Source of the DNA: Vibrio sp. UBA2441
GTDB lineage: Bacteria > Pseudomonadota > Gammaproteobacteria > Enterobacterales > Vibrionaceae
Assembly: GCA_002342685.1 (NCBI GenBank)
Contig: DDQN01000036.1
Span: 16,388 to 80,387, forward strand
Direction: 5' to 3'
Length of the DNA: 64,000 nucleotides
Positions 34,983 to 44,238 of the stretch are shown here, piece after piece. Every line of letters starts with the position of its first letter. The first letter of the stretch is position 1. A program made the translations under genes and the position numbers. A model generated the notes under the pieces. That model had not been told where the DNA came from and ran no database searches. It saw only the letters and a list, made by a program, of their open reading frames with translations.

Positions 34983-37900
34983 TCAATGAAAGTCTCTGGA
35001 GTATGTTGTTAAGTCAGAGAGGGTCTCCGTAAGGTCAGTGAGCTTACCTGCAATGACATGAGTGACTTTACCGTCATGTTCTAATACCCCTTTAACTTCT
35101 AAAATTTTAGCCGTGAGGTAGGCTTTCTTCTGCTCTCTTGCGGTGCGTGACCAAACGACAACATTGATATTGCCAGTATCGTCTTCCAGTGTAAAAAAGG
35201 TGACTCCAGCAGCGGTTCCGGGAGACTGTCTTCCAGTAACCACACCGACAACGGTAACCAGTGAACGATGTGGTTTTGTCAGCAGCGACTGTTGTCGGGT
35301 AAATCGTTCGATTTTTCCTGCCTCTTCTAGCAAGGTTACCGGGTGTTTGCGTAAAGATAGGCCTGTAGCCGCATAATCTTCGGTGAGTGTTTCAAATGCA
35401 CTTTCTTCTAATCGAAAGTGGCGACTGTCGCTTTTTAGCTCCCGAAACAGAGGAAGTTCATTCGCTGAGTCCATCACTTCCCATCTGGCTTGATACCGAC
35501 CACCTGAAATAGAGTTAAGTGCATCCGCGGAAGCAAGTGCTTCGATATCTTTTTTGGTTATGCCTATATTTTTTATTTGCTGGCTACTGACGAAACCTGC
35601 TGCAGGTCGATTATTTAGCAGTTGTTCGGCCCCTTTTTTAGACAGTCCTTTGATCAATCGAAACCCAAGTCGAATTGCATACCCATCCTGACAAGGAACT
35701 AAGCGATGGTCATAAAAGGAGTCGTTTACCGACAGGGGTAAAATGGAAACCTGATGTCTTTTAGCATCTTGGATAAGCTGAGAAGGGCTATAAAATCCCA
35801 TGGGTAAACTGTTAAGTATTGAGGTGTAAAAGGCTTCTGGATAATAGTATTTGAGCCAGGCAGAGCAATAAGCCAGAACGGCAAAGGATGCGGAATGACT
35901 TTCTGGGAAGCCGTACTCGCCAAAGCCACATATTTGATCAAATAGGCGTTCAGCGAATTCAGCTTTATAGCCTCTTTCTAACATTCCATTGATTAACTTA
36001 GATTTAAATTTAAATATATCACCGTTTTTTTTCCATGCTGCCATCGCTCGTCGTAACTTATCGGCTTCACCGCCGGAAAAACCAGCGGCTACCATGGCCA
36101 ACTTTATTACCTGTTCCTGAAAAATAGGTACACCCATAGTCCGCGAAAGAACTGTTTCTACTTCTTCAGAAGGGTAGCTTACCGGTTCAATACCATCTCT
36201 TCTTTTTAAGAATGGATGTACCATATCTCCTTGAATAGGCCCGGGTCGCACAATAGCAATTTGGATGACTAGATCGTAATAACAGCGCGGTTTTAAGCGT
36301 GGCAACATGCTCATTTGTGCTCTGGATTCTATCTGGAATACACCAATAGTATCGGCCTTCTGCAACATTTGATAAACGGCTTGATCGTCCTGCTTACGGG
36401 TAATGTCCGCAATGCTTAACCTTCTGCCTTCATGATCTCTTATTAAGTCAAAACATTTTCGAATAGCGCTGAGCATACCCAGAGCTAGGATATCGACCTT
36501 AAGTAACTTAAGGCTTTCAAGGTCATCTTTGTCCCACTGAATAACTGTCCTGTCGGGCATGGAAGCGTTTTCTACAGGGACAAGCTCATATAAAGGGCCG
36601 GAAGAAATCACAAAACCACCTACGTGTTGAGAAAGGTGGCGAGGAAAGCCGATGATTTCATCAACCAGTTGTATGAACTGTGCCCCTTTTAAAGAATCAG
36701 GTTTTAACCCCAGCTCGGTAAGCTGTGTTTGCCAGCCGGTTGAACGGTCTCTCCTGTTGACGTTTTTAATAAAGAAGTCGAGCTGAGTTTCAGAGATACC
36801 AAGAGCTTTACCTACATCACGTAGCGCACTTTTAAATCGATAGCTTATTACTGTGGCGGTAAGCGCTGCTCGCTCCCGGCCATATTTTTTATAGATATAC
36901 TGGATCACCTCTTCGCGTCGTTCATGCTCAAAATCAACATCAATATCTGGTGGCTCATCTCGTTCTTTGCTGATGAAACGTTCAAAAAGTACCGATATTT
37001 GTCTTGGATCGACAGAGGTAATTTCCAGGCAATAGCAGATAACGGAATTCGCTGCAGAACCTCGCCCCTGATAAAGAATACCTTGATGCTTAGCGAACAT
37101 AACAATGTCGTGAATAGTCAGAAAATAAAAAGGATATTTCAGCTCCTCAATAAGCGTCAACTCCTTGTCAATTAAGCATTGAATATCATGAGATATTCCA
37201 TTAGGAAAACGGATTTTTTTACCCTCTTCAACTAATTTTCGTAGATAACTCATTGGGGTATGACCTTGCGGAATTAATTCTGAAGGGTAAGAGTATTGAA
37301 GTGAATCGAGGTTAAAATGACATAAATCAGCAATACGGTTTGCTTCAACCAGCCATTCCTTGCTAAAAATTTTAGCCAGTTTTTCTTTGGGCCTTAAGCT
37401 CCGCTCTGTATTCGTCAGCAGATGTCCTTTTATATTGGAGACAGTATCTCCTTGTTGGATGGCCGTGAGCGTATGTTGCAAAGGCAGGCGAGTCGCTGAA
37501 TGCATGAGTACGCCACCACAAGCAGTAATAGGCAGTTCAAATTGCGCAGCAAGCTTTCGACAATGAGTCATAAAGGCACTGTCATTACTTTGTAAGTGCC
37601 TTTGTATGCCAATCCAAAGACGTTGTTTGTGATGCTTATTTAGCCAGTCACCCCACTGGTTATCTGCGTGATTATGACAGGGCAGCCATAGAATGAAGCA
37701 ATGTTTGAGCGACATTAGATCCCACTCCGAAAGGTTATATTCTCCCTTATCAGCGCGTCGTCTTGCATTGGTAATGATTCGACAGAGCTCAATATAGGCA
37801 TCTTTGGTTGGGCAAATCAGAATGATCTGACATTCGGAGTTTAGTCTGAACATGCTACCAATGATCAGTTTAATAGATAGCTCATGGTTTTTTATCGCGC

Positions 37901-38069
37901 TATGAGCCCGAACGACACCAGCAACAGAACATTCATCCGTAATAGCGAGGGCCGAATAACGTAGAAAGTCGGCTTGAATAACTAACTCTTCTGCGTGGGA
38001 GGCTCCGGTTAAAAAGGAGAAATTGCTTTGACAAAAAAGCTCTGCATAAGGATAGGTTTTCTTATTCAT
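34983..38069 (-). CDS. dnaE2: Error-prone DNA polymerase DnaE2
   Basis: C-family polymerase of the SOS mutasome, about 1,028 aa. The N-terminal PHP domain (YAELFCQSNFSFLTGASHAEELV) is followed by the polymerase core with catalytic acidic residues in PDIDVDFEHERR near 373, helix-hairpin-helix regions and a C-terminal OB fold (TVVGVVTGRQSPGTAAGVTF). DnaE2, unlike DnaE1, lies with imuA and imuB and is induced by DNA damage. A start 12 bases upstream (38081) is possible; the one used has GGG about seven bases before the ATG. It is the last gene of the operon. Confidence 0.95.
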   Translation of the reverse strand: MNKKTYPYAELFCQSNFSFLTGASHAEELVIQADFLRYSALAITDECSVAGVVRAHSAIKNHELSIKLIIGSMFRLNSECQIILICPTKDAYIELCRIITNARRRADKGEYNLSEWDLMSLKHCFILWLPCHNHADNQWGDWLNKHHKQRLWIGIQRHLQSNDSAFMTHCRKLAAQFELPITACGGVLMHSATRLPLQHTLTAIQQGDTVSNIKGHLLTNTERSLRPKEKLAKIFSKEWLVEANRIADLCHFNLDSLQYSYPSELIPQGHTPMSYLRKLVEEGKKIRFPNGISHDIQCLIDKELTLIEELKYPFYFLTIHDIVMFAKHQGILYQGRGSAANSVICYCLEITSVDPRQISVLFERFISKERDEPPDIDVDFEHERREEVIQYIYKKYGRERAALTATVISYRFKSALRDVGKALGISETQLDFFIKNVNRRDRSTGWQTQLTELGLKPDSLKGAQFIQLVDEIIGFPRHLSQHVGGFVISSGPLYELVPVENASMPDRTVIQWDKDDLESLKLLKVDILALGMLSAIRKCFDLIRDHEGRRLSIADITRKQDDQAVYQMLQKADTIGVFQIESRAQMSMLPRLKPRCYYDLVIQIAIVRPGPIQGDMVHPFLKRRDGIEPVSYPSEEVETVLSRTMGVPIFQEQVIKLAMVAAGFSGGEADKLRRAMAAWKKNGDIFKFKSKLINGMLERGYKAEFAERLFDQICGFGEYGFPESHSASFAVLAYCSAWLKYYYPEAFYTSILNSLPMGFYSPSQLIQDAKRHQVSILPLSVNDSFYDHRLVPCQDGYAIRLGFRLIKGLSKKGAEQLLNNRPAAGFVSSQQIKNIGITKKDIEALASADALNSISGGRYQARWEVMDSANELPLFRELKSDSRHFRLEESAFETLTEDYAATGLSLRKHPVTLLEEAGKIERFTRQQSLLTKPHRSLVTVVGVVTGRQSPGTAAGVTFFTLEDDTGNINVVVWSRTAREQKKAYLTAKILEVKGVLEHDGKVTHVIAGKLTDLTETLSDLTTYSRDFH

Positions 38070-38099
38070 AACTATACCCATTTTGAGAACGGCGCTTCA

Positions 38100-39509
38100 T
38101 TAGCTAAAAAGTCCATGAACAAACCACTGTTTATGTTGGTTACGAAATACCCATAACCAACGCCCTTGAGTGCTTTTAACGACAAAATAATCCCGTATCA
38201 CTTCATTGGCATCCCACCATCCGGTGGATAGCCTTTCAGGGCCTTGTAAAATAGTAACCTTTTCTGTGAGAGGAATAGGGGAGGGTAGAAGAATACTGGG
38301 TCTGACATTTTTTGACTTAGCAGGGGGCTCTTTAGCTGCTGTGTTTTTGTTTTGTAGAGGCTGACAAAGTTGACTCGCGTTTTCTGGTCTGGGGTCGTTG
38401 GTGGCTATCAAGCTATTTACCTGCTCTTTTCCCAGCTTTGCCTGAAGTAAGGAGATAAGTTCTAGCGGGGATAAGCTTCCCTGCTGGCCATTAAATATGT
38501 CAGGGCTGTCTGATTGCTGCTGAGTGACCTGACTGGATACTAAGGTTATGCCGATCACAGGGGCGTTTAGTTTGACTGACTCCAGAGTAAGCTGGCTCAG
38601 CCTCATCCATTTTTCTACCAGATAATCGCCTTGTGCTGAAGAGAAATGACATGTTTGCGTCAATCCATCACGTTGGTGCAACGTTAATATTAACTCGTAG
38701 GCCGTTTGATCCCGGATCTTTAAAAATGCCTCCAACTGAGAGAGTAATTTATTTAGTGGCTTTTCAAGCCATTGAATATTGTCGATCTCGAACAAGAGTT
38801 CCAGGTAACGTTTAAACGTTTCTGGGGGATAATAAAAGTCCACCGGATGTTTGAACTGGCCTGATAGACGACCAATATAGTTCACTAAATCGATATCAAA
38901 ACGACGAGCTATCTCTGCTATATCTACGCAGAGCAACTCTTCCAAGTGACGAATACCCACCCTATGGAGCTTTTCAATTATTTTTTCTGGAAGCTCTGTT
39001 GCGACGAGAAGTTGTTGTCCTAGCTGCTTTTTAAGCCAGTTCTTATCATCCGATATATGGTTAAAGTCTGTTTTAGCCAATAGCTTTGCTGCTAAAGGTG
39101 AGTAGCCAGTAGCAAAGGAAAATGAAACATTCAATGACTTAAGGTGCCGATATAGGACTTCCCAGTAGGCGGCTAAACCTTGATAAAGGGTAAGCATATT
39201 GCTGACTTTAAGTAGGATACCAGCAGGGGGACAGAGAGAAATATCAGAGGTCACAACGTATAACCAATGGGCGATCTCTTGCAGTTTTTTTTGCTCTATG
39301 TCGCTGTCGTAAGCATGGACTTGCAAGTTTGAACAAAGGGAAGCAGCACTGCCCAATCCCATGCCTAATTTCAAGCCATGTTTTTGAGCTGTCTGGTTCA
39401 TTTGTACAATATGTTGTTTCTCCAGAATACAGATAGGTAGCTCTTCGGAACCAGAAAAAAGAGTATCCAGTTGTAGTGTTGGAAAGTTCAGATAAAGCCA
39501 AAGCGTCAT
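38100..39509 (-). CDS. imuB: ImuB, Y-family polymerase-like mutasome hub
   Basis: 469 aa relative of Y-family DNA polymerases that is believed to lack polymerase activity and to recruit DnaE2 and the sliding clamp. The N-terminus MTLWLYLNFPTLQLDTLF and HRVGIRHLEELLCVDIAEIARRF near residue 185 fit the ImuB/DinP-like family. The acidic polymerase residues expected in a working Y-family enzyme are not seen. The start overlaps imuA by 4 bases (ATGA); 30 bases separate it from dnaE2. Confidence 0.9.
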   Translation of the reverse strand: MTLWLYLNFPTLQLDTLFSGSEELPICILEKQHIVQMNQTAQKHGLKLGMGLGSAASLCSNLQVHAYDSDIEQKKLQEIAHWLYVVTSDISLCPPAGILLKVSNMLTLYQGLAAYWEVLYRHLKSLNVSFSFATGYSPLAAKLLAKTDFNHISDDKNWLKKQLGQQLLVATELPEKIIEKLHRVGIRHLEELLCVDIAEIARRFDIDLVNYIGRLSGQFKHPVDFYYPPETFKRYLELLFEIDNIQWLEKPLNKLLSQLEAFLKIRDQTAYELILTLHQRDGLTQTCHFSSAQGDYLVEKWMRLSQLTLESVKLNAPVIGITLVSSQVTQQQSDSPDIFNGQQGSLSPLELISLLQAKLGKEQVNSLIATNDPRPENASQLCQPLQNKNTAAKEPPAKSKNVRPSILLPSPIPLTEKVTILQGPERLSTGWWDANEVIRDYFVVKSTQGRWLWVFRNQHKQWFVHGLFS

Positions 39510-40189
39510 GCGTTTCCTCTCTTTAATATTGGGAACGGAATAACGCTATCAGTATGTTCTTGTCGTGCTAGGTAGGGCCAATGCTGGCGAACATCGATAA
39601 AGAAAGAGCGTTGTAACCAGCCGCCTTTACGCTTATTTACTGAAACTTGTAGGCCATTGGGTTTGGGCTGCAATTCCAAACTGAGGGAAACAGGTAATGT
39701 GATGCGTTGCTTCTGGTTTGTTTTAAATAGAAAGTGCAGGCATCGTCCCGCTTCACTGGCAACCTGTAATCTTTTTGCCTGATGAACCTCTAATGCAGGG
39801 TGCCAAAGTGTAACACTGCCGCTACAACCACTTTTCAAGCATTGCTCTGCCGACCAGAGTGCTTCTGTTTCTGTTTTAGGGAAAATCAGGATAATACGCT
39901 CAAGATCCATATTCTGTTGCATAAAGTAATCGGCACAAAGGTAACCCGGTGGGTTAATAAAGACGGAAAGCCGAGATTTTCCGGCTTCTTTGATATACGG
40001 CGTTAGCAAACATAGTTCACCAATACCGGAAAGTGACGTTATTTCGACTACTCCGTGATCTGGAAAGCCGCCATTAAGCTGGTTGTCTAACTCCTCATAG
40101 CCTGATGTACTGGTTTCAAGCTCTCCTCTATGCAGAGAACCTTGCCAGATCAACTGCTTATGTTGTAGTTGTTCAATAACAGAATGCAT
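39506..40189 (-). CDS. imuA: ImuA, RecA-like mutasome accessory protein
   Basis: 227 aa, the first gene of the imuA-imuB-dnaE2 cassette. It is a distant relative of RecA/SulA: ETSTSGYEELDNQLNGGFP near residue 26 is the conserved ImuA start of the RecA-like fold. The position of the Walker A loop reads SLSGIGELCLL, so a canonical GK(S/T) is absent. A near-perfect LexA box sits 18 bases upstream of the ATG. It is needed for damage-induced mutagenesis in other bacteria. Confidence 0.9.
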   Translation of the reverse strand: MHSVIEQLQHKQLIWQGSLHRGELETSTSGYEELDNQLNGGFPDHGVVEITSLSGIGELCLLTPYIKEAGKSRLSVFINPPGYLCADYFMQQNMDLERIILIFPKTETEALWSAEQCLKSGCSGSVTLWHPALEVHQAKRLQVASEAGRCLHFLFKTNQKQRITLPVSLSLELQPKPNGLQVSVNKRKGGWLQRSFFIDVRQHWPYLARQEHTDSVIPFPILKRGNA

Positions 40190-40206
40190 AATAGCCCGAC
40201 TAAATA

Positions 40207-40226
40207 TACTGTATGTCTATACAGTA
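40207..40226 (-). promoter_or_regulatory. LexA-binding SOS box upstream of imuA
   Basis: TACTGTATGTCTATACAGTA, a palindrome with the core CTGT-N8-ACAG and 17 of 20 bases equal to the E. coli consensus. Its position just before the imuA start fits LexA repression of the imuA-imuB-dnaE2 operon. Confidence 0.93.
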
Positions 40227-40398
40227 TATTTAATCAGGGGAAAGGATCAAGATCCAGCAGTGTCTAAAACAGGCTACTAAGAGAAAAATTGAAATAAGGA
40301 GTGGTGTTAATTGAGAAAACTTCAGGCGGCAAGAGTCGGCCACGTACCGAGGCTATTAAGCACGGATAGGAGAGTGGTTAATGGTCGTTTTTATCCGA

Positions 40399-40755
40399 CT
40401 AGATAACGGCTAATAAAATCGCACCTACAGATAGAGCCCCTTTAAGGTATTGACCGGCAGAGTAACTACTGTCTTTCTCTTCTTCGGGTGTTTCAGGGTG
40501 ATCTAAACCTAGCGCTCCGTGCGCAAATGATTCAACCTTAGTTGGTTTTTCACCTTCAGTGGCTTCGGCCTCTTTATCTATTTGAGATAAAGCAGCAAGC
40601 AACGCTTTTCCTTCATCGGACAGCGTTACTTTATTGGATTCGACTTTTAGTGCTGCTGGCGTTTGTTGCGCCTCAGCACTCTGTTGTTGATTTCTAGCCG
40701 TATTTGCTTGAGCTGAATTCAACGTCGAAGCGTTATTCATTCCTACTGGCGTCAT
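40399..40755 (-). CDS. Uncharacterised protein with hydrophobic C-terminal tail
   Basis: 118 aa, not assigned to a named family. Residues 1-45 are rich in Q, A, N and S with no membrane segment. Residues about 46-65 (VTLSDEGKALLAALSQIDKE) look helical and recall a motif in flagellar and secretion-associated proteins, but this is not proof. Acidic residues follow (about 66-95), and the C-terminus (YLKGALSVGAILLAVI) is a possible tail anchor. The ATG start follows GGGGC; a TTG twelve bases earlier (40767) is possible. It is a monocistron between imuA and rlmA. Confidence 0.65.
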   Translation of the reverse strand: MTPVGMNNASTLNSAQANTARNQQQSAEAQQTPAALKVESNKVTLSDEGKALLAALSQIDKEAEATEGEKPTKVESFAHGALGLDHPETPEEEKDSSYSAGQYLKGALSVGAILLAVI

Positions 40756-40872
40756 ACTTTGCCCCAATGATATCTGCTTGCTAAATAAGTTATCGGCATA
40801 AGCGGCAAAATATTTAGAAAAAATTTGCCACCCAGCGATTAGTACAAAAATAAAGCAAAAATCAGACCAGTT

Positions 40873-41694
40873 TTACGGCTGTTTATTATAAATTCTGATC
40901 ATAAAATCGGCTTCACATGAAAATTTGTCGGCCTTAGCCAGATTAGCTTTAATCTCGGGGGTGGCTTTCCAGGCAAAAGGCGTCATTTGCAGTAGATCTA
41001 AAGCATCGCTACCTGACAATGACATGGGGTAGTTAAGCTTCTCTTCATGAGCTAGGATGAACCCAGAAAAGGTCTCAGCTTCTTCACTATGTAACCTTAC
41101 GCCATCATAAAGCAGCTCTCTTAATTGATAGAGATGCCTTGCCGCAGGCGTTACTGTGACAATGGAACCGTTGTCATCAATACAACGAATCAGCTCATCT
41201 TGATGACAAGGCGCATAAATACGTAATACAAGGTCGAGGGAGTTAGTCTGAAAAGGCAGTCTTTGACTGGAAGCTACAGAGAAGTGGCAATCTGGGTATT
41301 TTTTTGCCGCATACCGAATAGCAACTTTGGAAATATCAAGTCCAAATACTTGAGGACCTGCTGATACGGCACTAAGAGTCGACTCTATCGTGCTGGTGTA
41401 ATACCCCTCACCACAACCAATGTCCAGAACGCGATATTGGCTATTGTTTAATTGTTCAGCACATAATTGGCTAACTCTGTCCCTTAGCTTGCTATAACAA
41501 CCAGTATTGAGAAAGCGTCTTCTCGCCTGCATCATATCGGCATTATCCCCAGGATTTTTAGAGCGTTTTTTGTTGGCTGGGATAAGGTTGACGTAACCTT
41601 CTTTAGCGACATCAAACTGATGATTACTTTCACATTTAAAGTAGTTATCAATGAGTGTTAGAGGTTGAGAACATAATGGGCATTGGTATAACAT
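40873..41694 (-). CDS. rlmA: 23S rRNA (guanine(745)-N1)-methyltransferase RlmA
   Basis: SAM-dependent methyltransferase for G745 of 23S rRNA, 273 aa. An N-terminal zinc finger (C5, C8, C21, H25) is followed by FDVAKEGYVNLIPANKK and the SAM-binding VLDIGCGEGYY near residue 92, as in E. coli RlmA. There is no SD sequence of note before the ATG. An ERIC element lies immediately upstream in the leader. Confidence 0.94.
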   Translation of the reverse strand: MLYQCPLCSQPLTLIDNYFKCESNHQFDVAKEGYVNLIPANKKRSKNPGDNADMMQARRRFLNTGCYSKLRDRVSQLCAEQLNNSQYRVLDIGCGEGYYTSTIESTLSAVSAGPQVFGLDISKVAIRYAAKKYPDCHFSVASSQRLPFQTNSLDLVLRIYAPCHQDELIRCIDDNGSIVTVTPAARHLYQLRELLYDGVRLHSEEAETFSGFILAHEEKLNYPMSLSGSDALDLLQMTPFAWKATPEIKANLAKADKFSCEADFMIRIYNKQP

Positions 41695-41705
41695 AGAAAA
41701 CAGAG

Positions 41706-41832
41706 TATATCCTTACTACTTGAGTTGCAGCGTTGTTGATGGCGTTTATTCGCCTCAGTCACATAGTTTATCTATGTTCATGGGGTCTCATTCACTTATC
41801 GCCTAACTGCAACTCCAATTACTTTGAGTATA
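41706..41832 (-). repeat. ERIC element (127 bp)
   Basis: Read on the minus strand, the element starts TATACTCAAAGTAATTGGAG, has the ERIC core (AAGTGAATGAGACCCCATG, then ATAGATAAACTATGTGACTG and AGGCGAAT) and ends with TTGAAGT-type inverted sequence at the far side. Length is 127 bases, equal to the classic ERIC. It is in the spacer between yeaD and rlmA, within 15 bases of the rlmA start, so its hairpin would be in the rlmA leader. Confidence 0.85.
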
Positions 41833-41910
41833 GTCAGAGATAATTGGTGAGGATTATATAAGAAAAGCGACCCTTGCGTGGATAAAAATTAAGAGTCGCT
41901 TGGGTATAAA

Positions 41911-42789
41911 TTAAAGAGAAACTAGCCCAACTTCAGTAGAAAGCTGATGGCTTTCTCCTGGTTGTAGTGTTTTACCTTCTTCTAGGCTGTTTGCGTGATA
42001 AGTAGACTCAACACACAACATGGTTTTATAACCATCATCTGCCATATCAGCCATGTTAGTTGAGTTTTCTAACCAAGGGTTCCAAATGACGGCACTATTG
42101 TCACCAGAGTTCTTCACTGAGATTGAACGGGTATTTTCTGGGTCAGTGATTAGGATAGTATCCTCCGGTTGAGTATATATGCGGTCAATAGTACCCGTTA
42201 ACTGCAGCTCTTTACCTCCTTGACATATTTTGCCACCTTGCAGGCCGTCACTATACTCTGGTCCCATTCCTGTCGTAATGGATTCTACGATATTGGCAAT
42301 ATTAAAATAGCTGTGTAATGCACCGGAAAAGGTCCATGGCTTGTCATCTGTGTTGCAGACATCAAGCGTAACCTTCAGCGTTTCAGAAACTTCAATATAG
42401 AGCCTAGCCTGAAAAGCAAATGGCCATATTGCCAGTGTTGCTTCGCTCTCTTCCAAACCTAAACAAACAATGACACCATTGTCTGTTTCTTTATGTTCAA
42501 CTAAATGCCATTGGCTGGTGCGTGCGAAGCCATGTGCTGGCGCTGCGAGTCGGCCAAACCAAGGCCAACAAACCGGGATGCCACCACGAATGGCCTTATC
42601 GCTATTGAATTCTGTTTTTTCACTTAACCAGATAACGTCTTCTTGTCCGGTTGGTTTAAATGAGATGACATGTCCGCCGTGCAGCGAAATATCAGCAGTG
42701 GCTTTTTTATGAGTAACGCGAACCATTTTAAGGCCGTTGCGTTCTATAATAGTGATGCAATCAGCCAGAGCATTTAGCGTATTTTCCAT
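41911..42789 (-). CDS. yeaD: D-hexose-6-phosphate mutarotase YeaD
   Basis: 292 aa aldose-1-epimerase-like enzyme that interconverts alpha and beta glucose-6-phosphate. Family stretches: LHGGHVISFKPTGQEDVIWLS in two parts, RGGIPVCWPWFG, HGFARTSQWHL and ALHSYFNIANI. The location after gapA on the minus strand is as in E. coli. A terminator lies between gapA and yeaD, so yeaD may be expressed at a lower level. Ribosome site GAGG precedes the ATG. Confidence 0.93.
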   Translation of the reverse strand: MENTLNALADCITIIERNGLKMVRVTHKKATADISLHGGHVISFKPTGQEDVIWLSEKTEFNSDKAIRGGIPVCWPWFGRLAAPAHGFARTSQWHLVEHKETDNGVIVCLGLEESEATLAIWPFAFQARLYIEVSETLKVTLDVCNTDDKPWTFSGALHSYFNIANIVESITTGMGPEYSDGLQGGKICQGGKELQLTGTIDRIYTQPEDTILITDPENTRSISVKNSGDNSAVIWNPWLENSTNMADMADDGYKTMLCVESTYHANSLEEGKTLQPGESHQLSTEVGLVSL

Positions 42790-42846
42790 AATATTTTATT
42801 CCTCGGGATCAGACCTCAACGAGAGTTACCCTGATTTTAAAAACAA

Positions 42847-42872
42847 AAAAGGCGACCCGATGGTCGCCTTTT
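42847..42872 (-). terminator. Rho-independent terminator after gapA
   Basis: A stem, AAAAGGCGACC and GGTCGCCTTTT, around a CGAT loop, between gapA and yeaD. It would limit gapA read-through into yeaD. Confidence 0.85.
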
Positions 42873-42904
42873 ACAAACTTTCAACGAAAGTCTTTCGCTA
42901 ATGC

Positions 42905-43900
42905 TTACTTAGAGATGTGAGCAACTAGGTCAAGAACTTTGTTTGAATAACCGATTTCGTTGTCGTACCAAGATACAACTTTAACGAATTTGTCAGTTAG
43001 GGCAACACCAGCTTTAGCATCGAATACTGAAGTTTGAACTTCACCGATGAAGTCTTGAGAAACAACTTGGTCTTCAGTGTAACCTAGAACACCTTTAAGC
43101 TCGCCTTCAGATGCTTCTTTCATAGCAGCACAGATAGCTTCGTAAGATGCAGCAGTTTTTAGGTTAACTGTTAGGTCAACTACAGAAACGTTAGCAGTTG
43201 GTACACGGAAAGCCATACCAGTTAGAAGGCCGTTTAGTTCAGGAAGAACAACGCCTACAGCTTTAGCAGCACCAGTTGAAGATGGGATGATGTTTTGAGA
43301 AGCACCACGGCCACCGCGCCAGTCTTTAGCAGAAGGACCATCTACAGTTTTTTGAGTTGCTGTAGTAGCGTGAACTGTAGTCATAAGACCAGATTCGATA
43401 CCGAACTTGTCGTTAAGAACTTTAGCAACAGGTGCTAGACAGTTAGTAGTACAAGAAGCGTTAGAAACGATATCTTGACCTTCGTAAGTTGAGTCGTTAA
43501 CACCCATTACGAACATTGGAGTTGCGTCTTTAGAAGGACCAGTAAGAACAACTTTCTTAGCACCAGCAGTGATGTGCTTACGTGCAGTCTCGTCTGTTAG
43601 GAAAAGACCAGTTGCTTCAGCAACTACGTCAACGTCGATTGCATCCCACTTAAGATCTTCAGGGTTACGCTCAGCAGTTACACGTACAGTTTTACCGTTA
43701 ACGATTAGGTTACCGCCTTCAACTTCAACAGTACCGTTGAAACGGCCGTGAGTTGAGTCGTACTTAAGCATGTATGCCATGTATTCTACGTCGATAAGGT
43801 CATTAATACCTACAACTTCGATGTCTGCACGCTCTTGCGCTGCACGGAATACGAAACGACCGATACGGCCAAAACCGTTAATACCTACTTTGATAGTCAT
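42905..43900 (-). CDS. gapA: Glyceraldehyde-3-phosphate dehydrogenase A
   Basis: Glycolytic and gluconeogenic enzyme, 331 aa. NAD-binding GINGFGRIGR is at the N-terminus, the catalytic cysteine is C150 in SNASCTTNCLAP, and WYDNEIGYSNKVLDL is near the C-terminus. GGAG precedes the ATG. It is divergent from msrB, as in E. coli. A few codons dominate (for example GTT, ACT, GAA), suggesting high expression. Confidence 0.98.
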   Translation of the reverse strand: MTIKVGINGFGRIGRFVFRAAQERADIEVVGINDLIDVEYMAYMLKYDSTHGRFNGTVEVEGGNLIVNGKTVRVTAERNPEDLKWDAIDVDVVAEATGLFLTDETARKHITAGAKKVVLTGPSKDATPMFVMGVNDSTYEGQDIVSNASCTTNCLAPVAKVLNDKFGIESGLMTTVHATTATQKTVDGPSAKDWRGGRGASQNIIPSSTGAAKAVGVVLPELNGLLTGMAFRVPTANVSVVDLTVNLKTAASYEAICAAMKEASEGELKGVLGYTEDQVVSQDFIGEVQTSVFDAKAGVALTDKFVKVVSWYDNEIGYSNKVLDLVAHISK

Positions 43901-44238
43901 TATTGTTGCTCCACAACTTTAATTTCTGATGAAAGATAAACTGGTAGTAAAATTACAGAATCCAGTAATTGTCTGCAACTGATAATCGGTCTTTACTTGT
44001 TCAAAGTCAAAAAAATACACTGCTTTTTTTAACATATAGTAATAAGCGATTAAAAATTGTTCTTTTACTGCAAAAAACTGTTGTCTACTGACCAAAAAAA
44101 AATGTTTCAAACCACTATTGTTGCTTTGTGATCCTTTAAGGTGACAAAGTATGTGCTACAAAGTCCCCATTTAGCAAGTTTTTGTGACAAAAACAGGTCA
44201 TAATATAAGGAATAAGAAATTAAGGAAGTTGTATTATT
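43901..44238. promoter_or_regulatory. Divergent gapA/msrB control region
   Basis: 338 bases without genes, AT-rich and with several A/T runs (for example at 44010-44030 and 44092-44102). It must hold the gapA promoter on the minus strand and the msrB promoter on the plus strand. I see no clear operator, riboswitch or hairpin. The msrB side has GGAAG before its ATG. Confidence 0.5.

Noticed and set aside
42470..42712. Plus-strand frame opposite yeaD
   Set aside because: Antisense shadow of a conserved gene with no ribosome site.
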